Source: Theropithecus gelada (lineage: Eukaryota > Chordata > Mammalia > Primates > Cercopithecidae). Taken from it: a stretch of 64,000 nucleotides of DNA. Positions 22,140 through 34,069 of this stretch are shown here, in pieces. Each line of letters opens with the position of its first letter. Position 1 is the stretch's first letter. A program made the position numbers and the translations under genes. The stretch spans positions 72,565,730-72,629,729 of the forward strand of contig NC_037681.1 in assembly GCF_003255815.1 (NCBI RefSeq). The letters run 5' to 3'. The notes under the pieces are model-generated. The model did no database searches. It was not told the DNA's origin and saw only the letters and a program-made list of their open reading frames with translations.

Positions 22140-23183
22140 CAGGTTGCCAAGATATTAAAAAATACTAGTAGACTTCTAACAGAAGGGAATTCTCTAAATT
22201 ATTACAGAAGAGAGAGAGAGGGATGACATGTTTATGATTTCTATCCTTCCTCTCTGATTTTAGAAGTCCTTATGAAAATTTTATTTTCACTAATTTACTT
22301 TGAAAGCAGCCTTTCAAATCAAGGGTTACCAACCCATGGTGCTTGCACAAACTCTGTGCAATTTCTAATTTTGGCTCACCTTGATTTCCCAAGGTGCTAC
22401 TCTGTGACAGAGTTTGCATTTTCCCTCCTCCCCTTCTATCACTTTCCCTGGTTTCCCAAGCATACTTACCATTGGGATAAACTAAAAGTCATTTTCTTGT
22501 AATTAAATGCATTCAAAATGTAGTTCACCAAGCATAAAAACTCCCCTAATCTTCTATCAACAAAAGCCCAATAAGGCAATCTGTATGAATGAGTTCTTAA
22601 GTTTAAACCCCACAGGTCAAGTGAGTGGGTTTCACAATTAGTTTTAAAATCACTGAAGTAGGACACAAACATTTTACATACTATTAAAACATAGTAAAGT
22701 ATTTGTGAAAGTGAAATCATGTAAAAATGTCTGACTTAAGGACATAAGTCATCATTAATGGCAGTAGGTACTTATGAAGCATCTACTGTGGCTTGGCACT
22801 GAGGTAGAGATGATAGGAAAGCTAAAAATGAACACGCAACCAATTAGCCAATATGCTACGTTCAGTGATGAGATGTGGACGAACACTTTACATTATCACT
22901 AAGGTGATTATAATCATTAATTTTCATATCTGTTAGCTTTATTCTTCTACTTCTGAAAGCCACTTGTGATTCTCTGAACACACATCTTTCTTTTTTACTG
23001 AGAAGATGCCAAAAAGGATCGATAACATCCTATTCCATAAAGATGCTGCTTCTTAAATGACATGATCAGAGTGATTTAGGGTATTTAAATGAATTGGTCC
23101 CAAGCAAGACAAAATATGGATTTTACCACTTTGAAAGAATTAAAAACAAGTTACTCTGGTTCTCGAATACACTTTTTCTATTA
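22140..23183. other. Mostly unassigned DNA
   Basis: No gene. A short L2-like piece on the minus strand may lie at 22750-22840 (GCATCTACTGTGGCTTGGCA resembles 'gcacctactatgtgccaggca'). Confidence 0.4.
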
Positions 23184-23188
23184 CTGTG

Positions 23189-23566
23189 TGTATTAGTCTG
23201 TTCTTGCAGTACTACAAAGAAGTAACTGAAACTGAGTAATTTATAAAGAAAATACGTTTAATTGGCTCACCGTTCTACAGGTTGTACAGGAAAAGTGGCT
23301 GGGGAGGTTTCAGGAAACTTTTGATCATGGCAGAAGGGGAAGCAGGCATATCTTACATGGCCAGAGCAGGAGGCGGAGAGCAAAGGGGAGGTGCTACACA
23401 CTTTTAAACAGCCAGATCTCATGCGAATCCACTCACTATTATGAGAACAGCAAGGAGCAAATTTGCCCCCCATGATGTAATCACCTCTCACCAGGACTCT
23501 CCTCGAACATTGGGGATTACAATTCAACATGAGATTTGAGCGGGGACACAAATCCAAACCTTATCA
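23189..23566 (-). mobile_element. Solo MST LTR (ERVL-MaLR), antisense
   Basis: It starts TGTATTAGTCTGTTCTTGCA and ends CCAAACCTTATCA on the plus strand. It is flanked by an exact 5-bp target-site duplication, CTGTG, at 23184-23188 and 23567-23571. Internal words (AGCAAAGGGGAGGTGCTACA, AACAGCCAGATCTCATGCGA) fit MSTA/MSTB rather than THE1. A 96-codon minus frame within it is incidental. Confidence 0.92.
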
Positions 23567-23679
23567 CTGTGCATTCTGAGGTTCAATTTAGACTTTGATT
23601 TATTATTATTTTTTTAAGAGACGACCGCTGCTTTTCAAAGGATGATTTTTTATGTTGCAATTTTGATACAAAAACACAG

Positions 23680-23830
23680 TGAGGTAGTGTGAATAGATGC
23701 TACTATACTGGGTTATCCCCAAATTACAGATGAACAGAGGAACAAGGATTTACATGATAAGCCCAAGTTCACACTGGTATGCCTGGGAATACAAGTGAGA
23801 GTTTCTAGCTTTATGCTCAATGCCCTTTTC
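23680..23830 (-). mobile_element. MIR SINE, antisense
   Basis: TTATCCCCAAATTACAGATG, AACAGAGGAACAAGG, GATAAGCCCAAGTTCACAC, then TTATGCTCAATGCCCTTT. This is the reversed MIR core in the right order. Confidence 0.75.
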
Positions 23831-24269
23831 AATACAAAAGAGCTCTGGTTACTTTTATCAAAGCAGAACGCCTGAGAATCGAATTACGCACTAAAAGTCT
23901 CAGACAGATGGGTTTGTGCTCTTTTCTTATATTTTGAAATTAAATCATCTCTGGATTTTATGGCAAAATATCCTTATCAAACACTAATATTGTGTATACA
24001 GTGTACACATTTTATTCGTTTTGTGGCTACCTTAGTCTCAACATCTTTAGCGAAGATCTATTTTCACTATATTGGCATTTTCACAAATAAATTAGTTAAC
24101 TAGTGAACCTGAAGAAAATGACTTGATATAGAACCAAAAAACAATTGAGACAGAATAACAAAATGCTAATTGTTTGATTATGATGATAAATTTAAGATGA
24201 TGATTTTCTATGATCAAGGGCAATGCCTCTGAAAACTGGCTGTCATAGTTCAGTCTAGGGTTGCTTTTT

Positions 24270-24465
24270 ATTAGGTGTGGCTTGGGCTAAGTTATTAAAC
24301 CTTCTTTATGTCTTAGTGTACTACTTTATAAAATGATGACAAAAGTTAATACCTAACTCATAAGCTTGTAGTAGATTAGATGAACTAATGTATGTAAAGC
24401 ACTTAGACATGTCATGCATATAAATAAGTACTCAATAATAGTTGGATATTTTATTATGGCCCTAG
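24270..24465 (+). mobile_element. MIR SINE
   Basis: GGGCTAAGTTATTAAACCTT, CTACTTTATAAAATGATGAC, TAATACCTAACTCATAAGC, GATTAGATGAACTAATGTAT, GTAAAGCACTTAGACATG, AGTACTCAATAATAGTTG. This is the typical MIR 3' half on the plus strand. Confidence 0.85.
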
Positions 24466-26760
24466 TATGAAAGCCCACAGGAATTAATTATAGTTATTTT
24501 TTAAACTACGACTGAGATGTTCTTTTTCCATATATGTTTTACAATCTGTCCTATGTCTTTTTATCAATATTCTTTTACTCTCAGAATTTATGAAGATAAA
24601 ACAGACTTACAGAAAATTATGCAGCCCTTTATTTTTTAATGAAAGATTGTGAAAAAAACTTCTAGAGGAATAACCATTATTTAATGTTAAATGTTAGAAC
24701 TTTGAAAATCTAATAAACTCCAAGTTACGGAGAGTAGGGGTGAGTTGTTATTCTTATGCAGTCATCTCTCCTTCCCATTCTTTAATCCCCTCTTTTAATT
24801 ACATTCCTCATTTTCATTTTATTCTTTTTAATATTTTTATCTCATCACCTTTCTTCTATATCATTTTGGTATACTCTAATGTCCTAGAGAATAATAAAAA
24901 ATAGATAGTATTATTTTTAAATAAGTGTATATTTCTTTTTCTTACTTTTTATAATTTGTATATTACTGAGTATATGTCTCTTACAAATGATTCTTTATTT
25001 CTATTTGACTCTTGGCTATCTCAAAAGAACCTATAAAACTTTGCCATAAATAACCTCCCAAAAAGATAAAGTCTAATTTGCACTTGGGATGAAGGTAATC
25101 TTGATTTTACTAGTTTTTTTCAGCTTTTGTAATTCCTACTCCCACTTTTATATTAAAGAACTGCCATGATGTTTCATTTGGCATTTGTTCTTCCCTTGAG
25201 AGCCTAGGAGGTAACACTTATAAAGTAAATGATAATTTCCTGTTTCTCTGTTACTGTCTAGATGATCCTGTTCCTTGGGGTTCAGTAAAACACATGGTCA
25301 AACTGATTTTCTGAGGCCCCCAAATCTAAAGTCTTTGTGGTATTTCAGATAATCCTTTGATGCCATTGTGGTTTGTGAATGCTAAATGGTATTTTCGATC
25401 TATGCCAGTACTCATCCCTAGTCAGAATGTCATTAACTTTCTCCTTTGCTGCAAACTTTCATAGAAAGCCACATGGAGGGGATACATCAATTTGGAAATA
25501 GTTAATTAGCAGCCTGCTTCTCTTTGCAGTTCTCTCCAACAAGGTCATACACATTAACAGACATATTTTGTGGCACTAAGTCACCATAAAATTTAGTTTG
25601 ACAATTTTATTTCAGTATGGGTATTGGTCTTTTCCTTAGTATGTTCAAAATAAAAAAAAAAATGTGTAAAGATGTCAAACATTCAGCACATTAATAGAAG
25701 AGTAAGGCACATGCCTTAGAAATGAGAAAAATATACCAAAATGCTCTTTCACTCCTTCTACATTAAAAATACTAACTTGAGGGAAAAAGTCATGTTTTTA
25801 TAAAAGATGGTTAAAAATTAAAATATATGTGATATTGTTTCAAAAATGGCTATGGCATAATTTTCAACCCATAAATAATGGGATTTTAAACATAGATGTG
25901 TGTGCTTTATTGAAAAATCAAGAAAATTATCTCATGCACTTGTCATTAAGGAGTGTATGAAACTGACACATTCAACACAGACAATAACTGGTAGTGATAA
26001 CAATGGCTTCATACAGTGACATATACAACTATCATTACTGAGAATAATGACAAAATTTATGGTGATACATAGATTCTCAAGAGTCTGAAGAATTTAATAT
26101 TTTGCCACATATCAGATATCTTACTCTAGTTCTCTTTAATTAACTTAAAACAATCTAACATTTCTCAAATTTGCTTAGCTTTTTATTATGTTTGTTGACA
26201 CAAGAGAGTTAGATGAAATTAATTCATGAACACACCTATCAGAGGAAATTATACTCACATGATGGGAAAAAAATAAGATGAATGAGCGATGAGCGATGAG
26301 CGATGAAATGAGCGATGAAATGGGGATTATTACCAACATTCTTGGTGCTGAGACTTTATCATTTTAACAATCAGTTGCTGGTGTCAAGTGGAACAGGTTA
26401 GATACAAAACGAAAATTAGGAAATTGCTCATGTCTTCAATATTCTCAGCATCTATTTGGAGGAAAAATATAGAAGTGAGACTACTTCTAAATTGCATGAT
26501 TTATTAGAGGCAAAATTGGATTACAGAAAAGTGGAGGTGTGACTGGAGTAAGGTAGATGAAAAGATTAATATGAGTGGTGAAACTTTCTAAGAAATAGTA
26601 ATGTATTGCTAGCTTTCACCTAGATGGGGAAGTAGAGTGATTCCATATTAGGAGAAAAGAATGCTAGAGGCAATAAGAAAAAGTGAGAGTAACTGTGGTA
26701 CATTCTGGGTATCTTACAAGAAGTTCCAGTTTTATCCAAGGGAGATTTTGATACCTAGAA
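24466..26760. other. Unassigned AT-rich DNA
   Basis: About 2.3 kb with no recognised repeat and no credible gene, apart from the heptamer array at 26283. AT content is high, with many A and T runs. Confidence 0.4.
26283..26321. repeat. GAGCGAT heptamer array
   Basis: Three contiguous GAGCGAT units at 26284-26304, then GAAAT, a fourth GAGCGAT and another GAAAT. Each unit keeps a CpG in a region otherwise almost free of CpG. Confidence 0.9.
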
Positions 26761-26764
26761 GAGA

Positions 26765-26950
26765 AAGCATGAAATTTGGAATTCAAAAGGCCTCATTTGA
26801 ATTTCTTTTTCTGCTTCTTACCATCTGTGTGACTTGAGCAAGTTAATTAATATCATTTAGTCTTAATTTTTCTCATCTGCAAATTAGAAGAAGTAACAAA
26901 TAATTTAAAAGTATTTATAGGGATTATATAAGGTAACAAATTTAAAAGTC
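26765..26950 (+). mobile_element. MIR SINE
   Basis: CTTACCATCTGTGTGACTTG, GAGCAAGTTAATTAATATCA, TTTTTCTCATCTGCAAATTA, GGATTATATAAGGTAACAAA. These are the MIR landmarks in order. Confidence 0.8.
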
Positions 26951-27418
26951 CATAACAATATCTGAAAATATAATAGGAAATTCATAAATATTTTCTAATG
27001 ATCCAAACTTGAATTCATAGACAAAAATGTCAAAAACTGAGCTTATGTTTTGGTTATAGATTGGGAGATTCAACATAGTAAAAATGGCAGTTGTCCTCAA
27101 ATACATATAAAGGTTTAACATAATTTTCATCACATTCCCCGCAAGTAGATATAGATCATTCTAAAATTTATATAGAAAGGCAAAGAGGCTAAAATAGCTC
27201 AAATAATTGTAAAAGAGAAGAAGAAAGTGAGAGAAAAGAGTGTAACTAATTTCAAGCTTTTTCATGTACTACAGTAATCAAGTCTGTGGCAGTGCAAGAG
27301 GGACAGACACATAGATCTATTGGAATAAAACAGGTATTCTGGAAATAAGCCCAAAAATTTATCACAGAAATATGCCCAACAAATTTTTGACAAAGGTTCA
27401 AAAGCAATACAAGAGAGG

Positions 27419-27477
27419 AAGAATAGCATATCTTGTATTGGAAGAATAAGAATAGCATATCTTGTATTGGAAGAATA
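27419..27477. repeat. 29-bp direct duplication in L1M
   Basis: A 30-base unit beginning AAGAATAGCATATCTTGTAT is present at 27419-27448 and again at 27448-27477 with no mismatch, a period of 29. Confidence 0.9.
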
Positions 27478-27601
27478 AGAATAAGAATACTTATTGATGA
27501 GAATAAGAATACTTATTGAAAAGAATAAGAATACTTATTGAAGAATACTTATTGATGGAATAAGAATACTTATTGATGGAACAATTCACCATCAATAAGT
27601 A
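27478..27601. repeat. Hairpin-unit minisatellite
   Basis: The 16-mer AATAAGAATACTTATT occurs four times (27480-27495, 27502-27517, 27524-27539, 27559-27574), plus a partial copy at about 27541-27552. Each unit is itself self-complementary (AATAAG against CTTATT). The array ends in a 13-bp perfect stem with a 9-base loop: 27567-27579 against 27589-27601 (TACTTATTGATGG against CCATCAATAAGTA). Confidence 0.9.
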
Positions 27602-27682
27602 GAAAACTTAAACTTTTTAATTTAAAACTTATATTAAGTGTTCTGTGTTGTACAAAAAATAACTTTTAAAATGGATCAATGA

Positions 27683-27856
27683 CTATTGAGGTTTAAATGT
27701 GTCCCCCAAAGTTCCTGTGTTGGAACTTACTCCCCAATGCAATAGTGTTTAGAGGTAGATCCCAATGGGAGGAACTTAGAGCCAAATAAACCTCTGTTGT
27801 TTATAAATTGCCCAGTTTCAGTTATTTTGTCGCAGCAACACAAAATGGACTAAGAT
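27683..27856 (+). mobile_element. Internally deleted MLT1-type LTR in L1M
   Basis: It opens with GAGGTTTAAATGTGTCCCCC and TGTGTTGGAACTTACTCCCC and closes with AGCCAAATAAACCTCTGTTG, AAATTGCCCAGTTTCAG and AATGGACTAAGAT. The middle (about 200 bp of a usual MLT1A/B LTR) is missing. A 5-bp duplication, AATGA, flanks it at 27678-27682 and 27857-27861, and the L1 text reads on across it. The MLT1 therefore inserted into the L1. Confidence 0.8.
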
Positions 27857-28452
27857 AATGATTTAAGTGTAAGATATAAATTTATGAAAAATTTAGAAAT
27901 TATATAGGAGAAAATCTTCAGAATTTGGGATAAACAAAAAGTTAGAGTTTATACCAAAAGCATAAAAGGAAACATTGATAAATTGAGCTTCATCAAAATT
28001 TAAAACTCTCACTCACCAACTACTTGGTTAAAAGATAAAAAGATAAGCGATAGATTGAGCCAAATAGTTGCAAACCACATATCCAACAAAGGACTTTTAC
28101 TTAGAATACCTAAAGGAGTCTCAAAGCTCAACAGTAGAACAAAACAAAACAACAACAAAAACATTCAATAAGAAAACTTCCAAAAAACTTACACAGATAT
28201 TTCACAGAAGTGGATACACAGGTTTGTATAGGGAGCAAATTAACACATGAAAAGATATTCAACACCATTAGCCAGAAGAAAAATTAAAATTAAAACAAGA
28301 AATTATTACACATCTGTTGTAAAGGTTAAACTTTTTTAAAAGTCACAATGCCAAGTTCTCGCAAATATATGGAGAAACTATAATAGATCAGTCATAAATT
28401 GCTAGTGGGAATGTAGTATTGCAGCTATTCTGAAAAATAGTTTTCCAATGTG

Positions 28453-28480
28453 TAAACAAACAAACAAACAAACAAACAAA
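28453..28480. repeat. (AAAC)n microsatellite
   Basis: About seven AAAC units inside the L1M. Confidence 0.95.
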
Positions 28481-29086
28481 ACTAAACATGCAGCTAACAT
28501 ACAACCAAGCAATTATACCACTGGGCTTTAACCTAGACAAAAAGTTATGATCACACAAGAACTTATACATGGAAATTTATGGAAGTTTAATTCATAATAC
28601 TACCCAAATAGAAACAACTCAGATGTCCTTCAAAGGATAAATGGTCAAAAACAAGCAAGCAAATAAACAAAGGAAAATAACTTAGGTACATCTATATAGT
28701 GGAACACTACACAACAAATAAAAGCAACAACTATTGTTATGTGTACCAATGTAGGTGAGTTTCTAAACAATAATGCTGAGTTAAAAAATCCAAAAAGACT
28801 ACATAACGTATTATTGCATTTATATAACATTCTTCAAGTTGCAAATCATAGAAATAGAGAATGGATTAAGTGGTTTCCTGGAGTTAAGTTCTGGGAATTA
28901 AGGGTACGTGGTATATAGTGACAACAAGTTGAGTATAACTCTAAAAGGTCAACAGTCAGAATGCTCCTGGTGATAGAATGTTTTGTATATTGACTGTATC
29001 AGTATTAATATCGTGATTGTGATATTATAAGCAGAATCTTACCATATACATTTTTATAACTGCATGTGAATCTACAATTGTGTTAA

Positions 29087-29390
29087 TTTTTTTTTTTTTT
29101 TTTTCTTTTTGAGACGGAGTCTCGCGCTGTGGCCCAGGCTGGAGTGCAGTGGCGCCATCTGGGCTCACTGCAAGCTCCGCCTCCCGGGTTCACGCCATTC
29201 TCCTGCCTCAGCCTCCCGAGAAGCTGGGACTACAGGCACCCGCCACCACGCCCGGCTAATTTTTTGTATTTTTAGTAGAGACAGGGTTTCATCGTGTTAG
29301 CCAGGATGGTCTCCATTTCCTGACCTCATGATCCGCCCGCCTCGGCCTCCCAAAGTGCTGGGATTACAGGCATGAGCCACTGCACCCGGC
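29087..29390 (-). mobile_element. AluY-like, antisense, in L1M
   Basis: Poly(T), then GAGACGGAGTCTCGCGCTGT through TTCACGCCATTCTCCTGCCT (a Y-type state) and TAGCCAGGATGGTCTC to CACCCGGC. An exact 8-bp target-site duplication, TGTGTTAA, lies at 29079-29086 and 29391-29398. CpG sites are better kept than in the other Alus, which fits a younger copy. The 63-codon plus frame inside it is an Alu artefact. Confidence 0.95.
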
Positions 29391-29689
29391 TGTGTTAAAA
29401 TTTAAAAGTTCAATTTGATTACAAATATATTACAAGAGTTATTTAATTTGTTGTTTTCTATTTCATCTAAAAGTTGGGCCATTTCAGTTTGCAGAGTAGC
29501 TCTAATCCAAAAGTTTACTCCGTTATACAGTTCCTTTTCATTTTTTTGTTGTCTCATTCCTGATCCTTATTTCCTTTTCATATTCCTTCTCTGCATAGCA
29601 AAAGCTTGATTGCTGCAATATTCACATTCAAACACGGACAACAAGGAAGTAAGAAAGATACAGTGAAAATTTTCTGCTTATGCAGGTGT

Positions 29690-30025
29690 GGTAGATTTTC
29701 TTATTTAATGATGATTATTTGTTGCCTCTTATATCTTTCCATGTTTCCCTATAGGTGTATACTTCAGCCACTTTTACTTTAGACTTAGCCCTGTGACTTT
29801 CTTTGGTCAACATAATGTAGCCTCAGCTTGCATTCATTCCTTACCTCGTATTCCATCCATCCACTAGAGAATTGCATGTCCCAGATAGTGTCAGCTCCTC
29901 TAGACTTGGTTTCTATAAGGAGAAGACAAAAGGTGGTCATCTTTAGCTGATCCATAGCTCTTTTGAGATATGATCAGAAATAAATGAATCATGAGATATC
30001 CAGACAGTTTGTTACCATGAACAAA
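29690..30025 (+). mobile_element. MLT1-type LTR (weak)
   Basis: ACTTAGCCCTGTGACTTTCT, TTGGTCAACATAATGTAGCC and, near the end, AGAAATAAATGAATCATGAG with GTTTGTTACCATGAACAAAT resemble the start and end of an MLT1 LTR in order. It is diverged, and the family call is tentative. Confidence 0.45.
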
Positions 30026-32735
30026 TTGTGTTGTTTCTTGGTTGAGTGACACAAGTAAGATGGATGTTGCTTGCCTATTTCCAGTGAAGATCATACTAAG
30101 CTACAAGAGGGGCTGAGAAATAAGTTTTGGAAAAGAATTCACATACTCAGGAATAACTAAATCTGGTGAAAAAGAAGGAGTCTTCTACTAACCAATAGTC
30201 ATACTGTACTTTTGCTCCACTAATCCATCTCTAAACTATATGATACCTTATGTTTTTGAAGTGTGTTCTAGAAGTGCTATTATTCCTTAGCCAAATTCTT
30301 TTAAATGTTCATAGTAGCAGGCAGAATTCAAAATTAGGGCAGATAAAAGAAAAATGATGAAATTATGTGAATTATTGAATAATTATATGAATAATATTAG
30401 AACAAGCTCTTACGATAAAAAAATGAAGAACTGCATGTATGAGAAATGCAAAAATTCTTTTAAAGCTTATATTTATAATAGTGATTTGAGAAATAATTTA
30501 TTTATGTTTTTTCTAACTGCCAACAAGTAAAACGCTCTGCCATGTATCTACTTAACAGAAAAAGCTTTTCAGTTGTTGACAAAGAATGTAAATTAGCCAA
30601 GTTAACTCAGGCTTTTAGAAAGCTAAACTAAAATCTCAAAAGTCAAATTTTATATAAACTTTAAATTGGCAGAATATGTGAAATCTTTTCCCTTTCTCTG
30701 AGAGGTGATGCTGCTTTTATTAGATGAAAATGCAAAAGGAAGTAGATGTTGCCAAGTGTTACAGGCATAAGAGTGCAAGAACATAAATGCTGGAAACAAT
30801 ATCACAGCTCATTTTTTTGATAGAATATAAGGGGAAAATTATTAGCAGGTTATTCTTCAATTTAAGGCAACAAAATCAAATACATATAAGGCTTTTCAAT
30901 CAGTCCTGAAATAAATGTCATCTTAAAGGTTGCAACATTTAATTTTTTAAGAAAAGAAACAAGTTTTTAAAAATGTTAGTGAAAGAGATAATCTTAAAGG
31001 TGGATAAACAGTAGGTAAACAAAAATACTTCTGCTTTCTGTCTGCAGCTACCACTCCACACTGAAAACAGTCTTAAAAAAGAGGTATAATGAGAAACATT
31101 CTTAAATAATATGAAAAATACACACACGCACGGCTACACACACATACATACACATAACATACACACACACAAGTAAAATACTCTGCTATCATCTACTTAT
31201 CAGAGATACAGTTTATACTAGTTTAAGATAAATACATTTGTATGTTCTTTCATTAATTTAGATTTTAAACTAAGTTGGTGCTATACCCATCCTAAAAGAG
31301 TGAGAAACAAATATTGTTATATTGAATTAAAACAATATAATTGCACTGAGAAATAAAAAATATAAATACAACAGGACGGTTTACTTACATAATTGGCAGA
31401 ATATAGTAAATTTAAACACAGAAGTGTACTAACAGAAAAGCTTAAGAAATCTTTTCCTTTTAAAGACAAATTTTAGAAATTATTATATTATTTACACACC
31501 AATTTTAAGCATAAAGACAAAAATAGAAGATGAACCTTTAAAATGTCATAACGCCAAAGAAGAGATCAACAATAGATTCAGTGAAATACTCCCTCAAATG
31601 TGTTACAGTTGTTAAAACTAATTGAAGATTAAAATTTAGCTCCAGCGTTCAGTCAAATGCAGAACATTTTAACTTAAGATAGTAGAATATTATATAACTA
31701 GTCTTGGATCTAACTCTGTCATTTCTGGGTAAACGATAAAATTGTTGAGCAAATGCCAGTGAAACATCATGTTTATGAAAAGTTTTTAAAGAGCAGTAAA
31801 TCCATATTTACAATGTTATAGTCATTATAGAGTGCTGATATGTAATAAATTTTATATTTCAAAATCTTACTGGAAATGTTAAATAAGAATAGTTTTGTAC
31901 TGCACTGCTTGGCAGAAATCCCATTCAAGATAGCATATGTTAGGACTCTGTCATGACTCAGCATTCATATGTTTCTTCTTAAATCATATAAAAATTAAGA
32001 TGAGAGATGTGAGATGAATCATCTCATTTGCTGTTTATTCCTCATTTTTATGTGAAAAATAATGAAATACTTGTTGAGGAAACATGCACAGCTTTACACT
32101 AAAATTTTATATAGAATATAGAAATGACTGAAATTCATTCCTAGTGTTTAGTTACTTGATGTATAATAGAAGGCATAAAGATAAACCACACATATGAAAT
32201 AAAATTTATTAAAAAAAAAAAGTTTCTCCCTGATGAAGTCAAGGACTATACCTTTTTAATCTTTGTTTTCTTGGTATACAATATAAGACATTTATTCAAT
32301 ATGTGTTTGCTAAATAAACTAATGAAAATGATACTTGGATGTAAACTTTCGATTTCTCAATTATTGGTTGGGGGAGTATCTACACATAGTAGCTGAAATA
32401 TTTCTGCAAATAATCTTTACCACTTCTCCAGTTTTTTTTTATTCAATTGTTTCTATCATTGTGAACTTACATTTTTTTCTTATATACATTGGGTTATAAT
32501 CTATGACTGTCCTGTTAATTTTGTTGTTCACGTTTTTCCAGACTAGCATTGTGAGTTCTTCCAAATTGATTCTTATATCCTTTTAACATACCCCTATCTT
32601 ATCTTTTTATTTTTTAAAGCACATCTTTATTTGCTTCGGGCCCATCTTATGTTTTCCTTTTTCCAGCAGTGGAATCAGCTGTTTATCCAAGAACCCCTTG
32701 GTTCTTTGTAGTAAATCAAAAATAAGACAAAATAA
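30026..32735. other. Unassigned AT-rich DNA with a diverged internal duplication
   Basis: No gene. A CA-rich tract lies at 31119-31171. Three words recur in the same order 646, 727 and 766 bp apart (30524/31170, 30665/31392, 30680/31446), which suggests two diverged copies of one segment. Confidence 0.45.
31119..31171. repeat. Imperfect (CA)n tract
   Basis: CACACACGCACGGCTACACA followed by CATACATACACATAACATAC and CACACACAC. Confidence 0.9.
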
Positions 32736-33201
32736 AAAATTTAAAAATGCTACACATAGGCAAAAATATGACCTGATACTTCTCAAAAGAATATTCACTA
32801 GTAAAAGAAATACAAATCAGTATCACTACACACATATAAGGAAAGCCAAAACAAAAAATGACAGACCACGTATCAAGCTTTGGTTAGGATGTGGAGCAAC
32901 TCTAACTTCAGACACATTGCTAGAGTAAATGAAAAGTTAAACAGCCACTGTGGAAAACAGTATGGCACTATCACATGAGGTTTTATATGCACTTATCGTA
33001 CTACTCAGAAATTTCATTTTTGAGTACTAACTCATGAAAAATAAACACAAAGGCATACACAAAGACTTGTACACTGAATGTTAATAGCAGCATGATTTAT
33101 ACTAGCTAAAACCACCCAATATACACCATCTGGTGAATAAACAAATTTGAGATACTCATACAATGCTATGGTTACTAGCAATAGAAAATAACAAAATATT
33201 G

Positions 33202-33491
33202 GGCCGGATGCGGTGGCTCATGCCTGTAATCCCAGGACTTTGGTAGGCCAAGGCAGCTGGTTCACCTGAGGTCAGGAGTTCAAGACCAGCCTGACCAACA
33301 TGGAGAAACCTCTTTTCTACTAAAACATACAAAAATTAGCCGGGCATGGTGGCGGGCGCCTGTAATTCCAGCTGCTTGGGAGGCTGAGGCAGGAGAATCG
33401 CTTGAACCTGGGAGGCAGAGGTTGCAGTGAGCCAAGATCACGCCATTGCACTCCAGCCTGGGTGACAGAGCAAGTCTCCATCTCAAAAAAA
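33202..33491 (+). mobile_element. Alu (AluS-like) in L1M
   Basis: GGCCGGATGCGGTGGCTCAT through both arms to an A run, followed by the (AGAAG)n-type tail at 33492-33518. GGTCAGGAGTTCAAGACCAG supports AluS. A duplication near AAAATATT/AAAAGATT is possible but weak. Minus frames over it (33280-33550) are Alu artefacts. Confidence 0.95.
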
Positions 33492-33518
33492 GAAGAGAAG
33501 AGAAGAGAAGAGAAAAGA
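33492..33518. repeat. (GAAGA)n tail microsatellite
   Basis: Five or so GAAGA units grown out of the Alu A tail. Confidence 0.9.
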
Positions 33519-34069
33519 TTAATACATGCAACAGCACGGAAGATACTCAAAAATATTATGCCAAGTGAAGGAAATCAAACACAAGTGACACATGCTACAT
33601 GGTTCCATTACTTGACTTTCAAGACAAACTACAGTGACAGAAACAGATTAGTGGTTGTCTGAAGTTGAGTAGTAGAGAAGGGATTGATTGTAATGAGGCA
33701 TAAGGCAACTTCTTAGGGTGATGAAACTATTTGATATTTTCATTATATTGGTGGCCAGATGATTTTATATAATTACAGATGATTTTATATAACTAAAAAA
33801 ATTTACCTGATTCTAGAACGTTTTCTACATTATCTATATTTTAAATGTATATGATGTTTATTGCATATATATATGTCATTAAAAATAAAAGAAGTTAGCT
33901 GTAGCCTCTCAATAATAAAATTATGTTAATATCTTAAGAAAATGTACTCTGGATATCACTTTACTTATATTCCTAAAAATTTAATCTTTCAAATATCTTT
34001 TGGAAAGAGGAAGAGAGAACTTTTTTAAGCTGTAACATTCTATTTATCTGCTATTCTTTATAGTCAGAC

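Larger units (their letters stand above)
27030..29430 (+). mobile_element. Old L1M ORF2/3' half, multiply interrupted
   Basis: ORF2-derived DNA on the plus strand. TTTTCATCACATTCCCCGCA, CTACAGTAATCAAGTCTGTG, GGACAGACACATAGATCTAT and AAATAAGCCCAAAAATTTAT are followed after interruptions by TTGATAAATTGAGCTTCATC, TAGTTGCAAACCACATATCC, CATGAAAAGATATTCAACAC, CAAGCAATTATACCACTGGG and ATGTCCTTCAAAGGATAAAT. Insertions are a minisatellite (27419-27601), an MLT1-type LTR (27683-27856), an (AAAC)n tract and an AluY. It is an ancient, non-coding L1. Confidence 0.85.
32740..33810 (+). mobile_element. L1M ORF2 3' fragment, split by an Alu
   Basis: GGTTAGGATGTGGAGCAACT, CCACTGTGGAAAACAGTATG, CACAAAGACTTGTACACTGA, AATACATGCAACAGCACGGA, ATATTATGCCAAGTGAAGGA and ACAGTGACAGAAACAGATTA appear in ORF2 order on the plus strand. 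The Alu at 33202-33491 separates 'caatagaaaataac' from 'ttaatacatgcaac', which are adjacent in L1. No open frame survives. Confidence 0.85.

Noticed and set aside
28068..28250. Lysine/threonine-rich open frame
   Set aside because: It is degenerate L1M ORF2 DNA.
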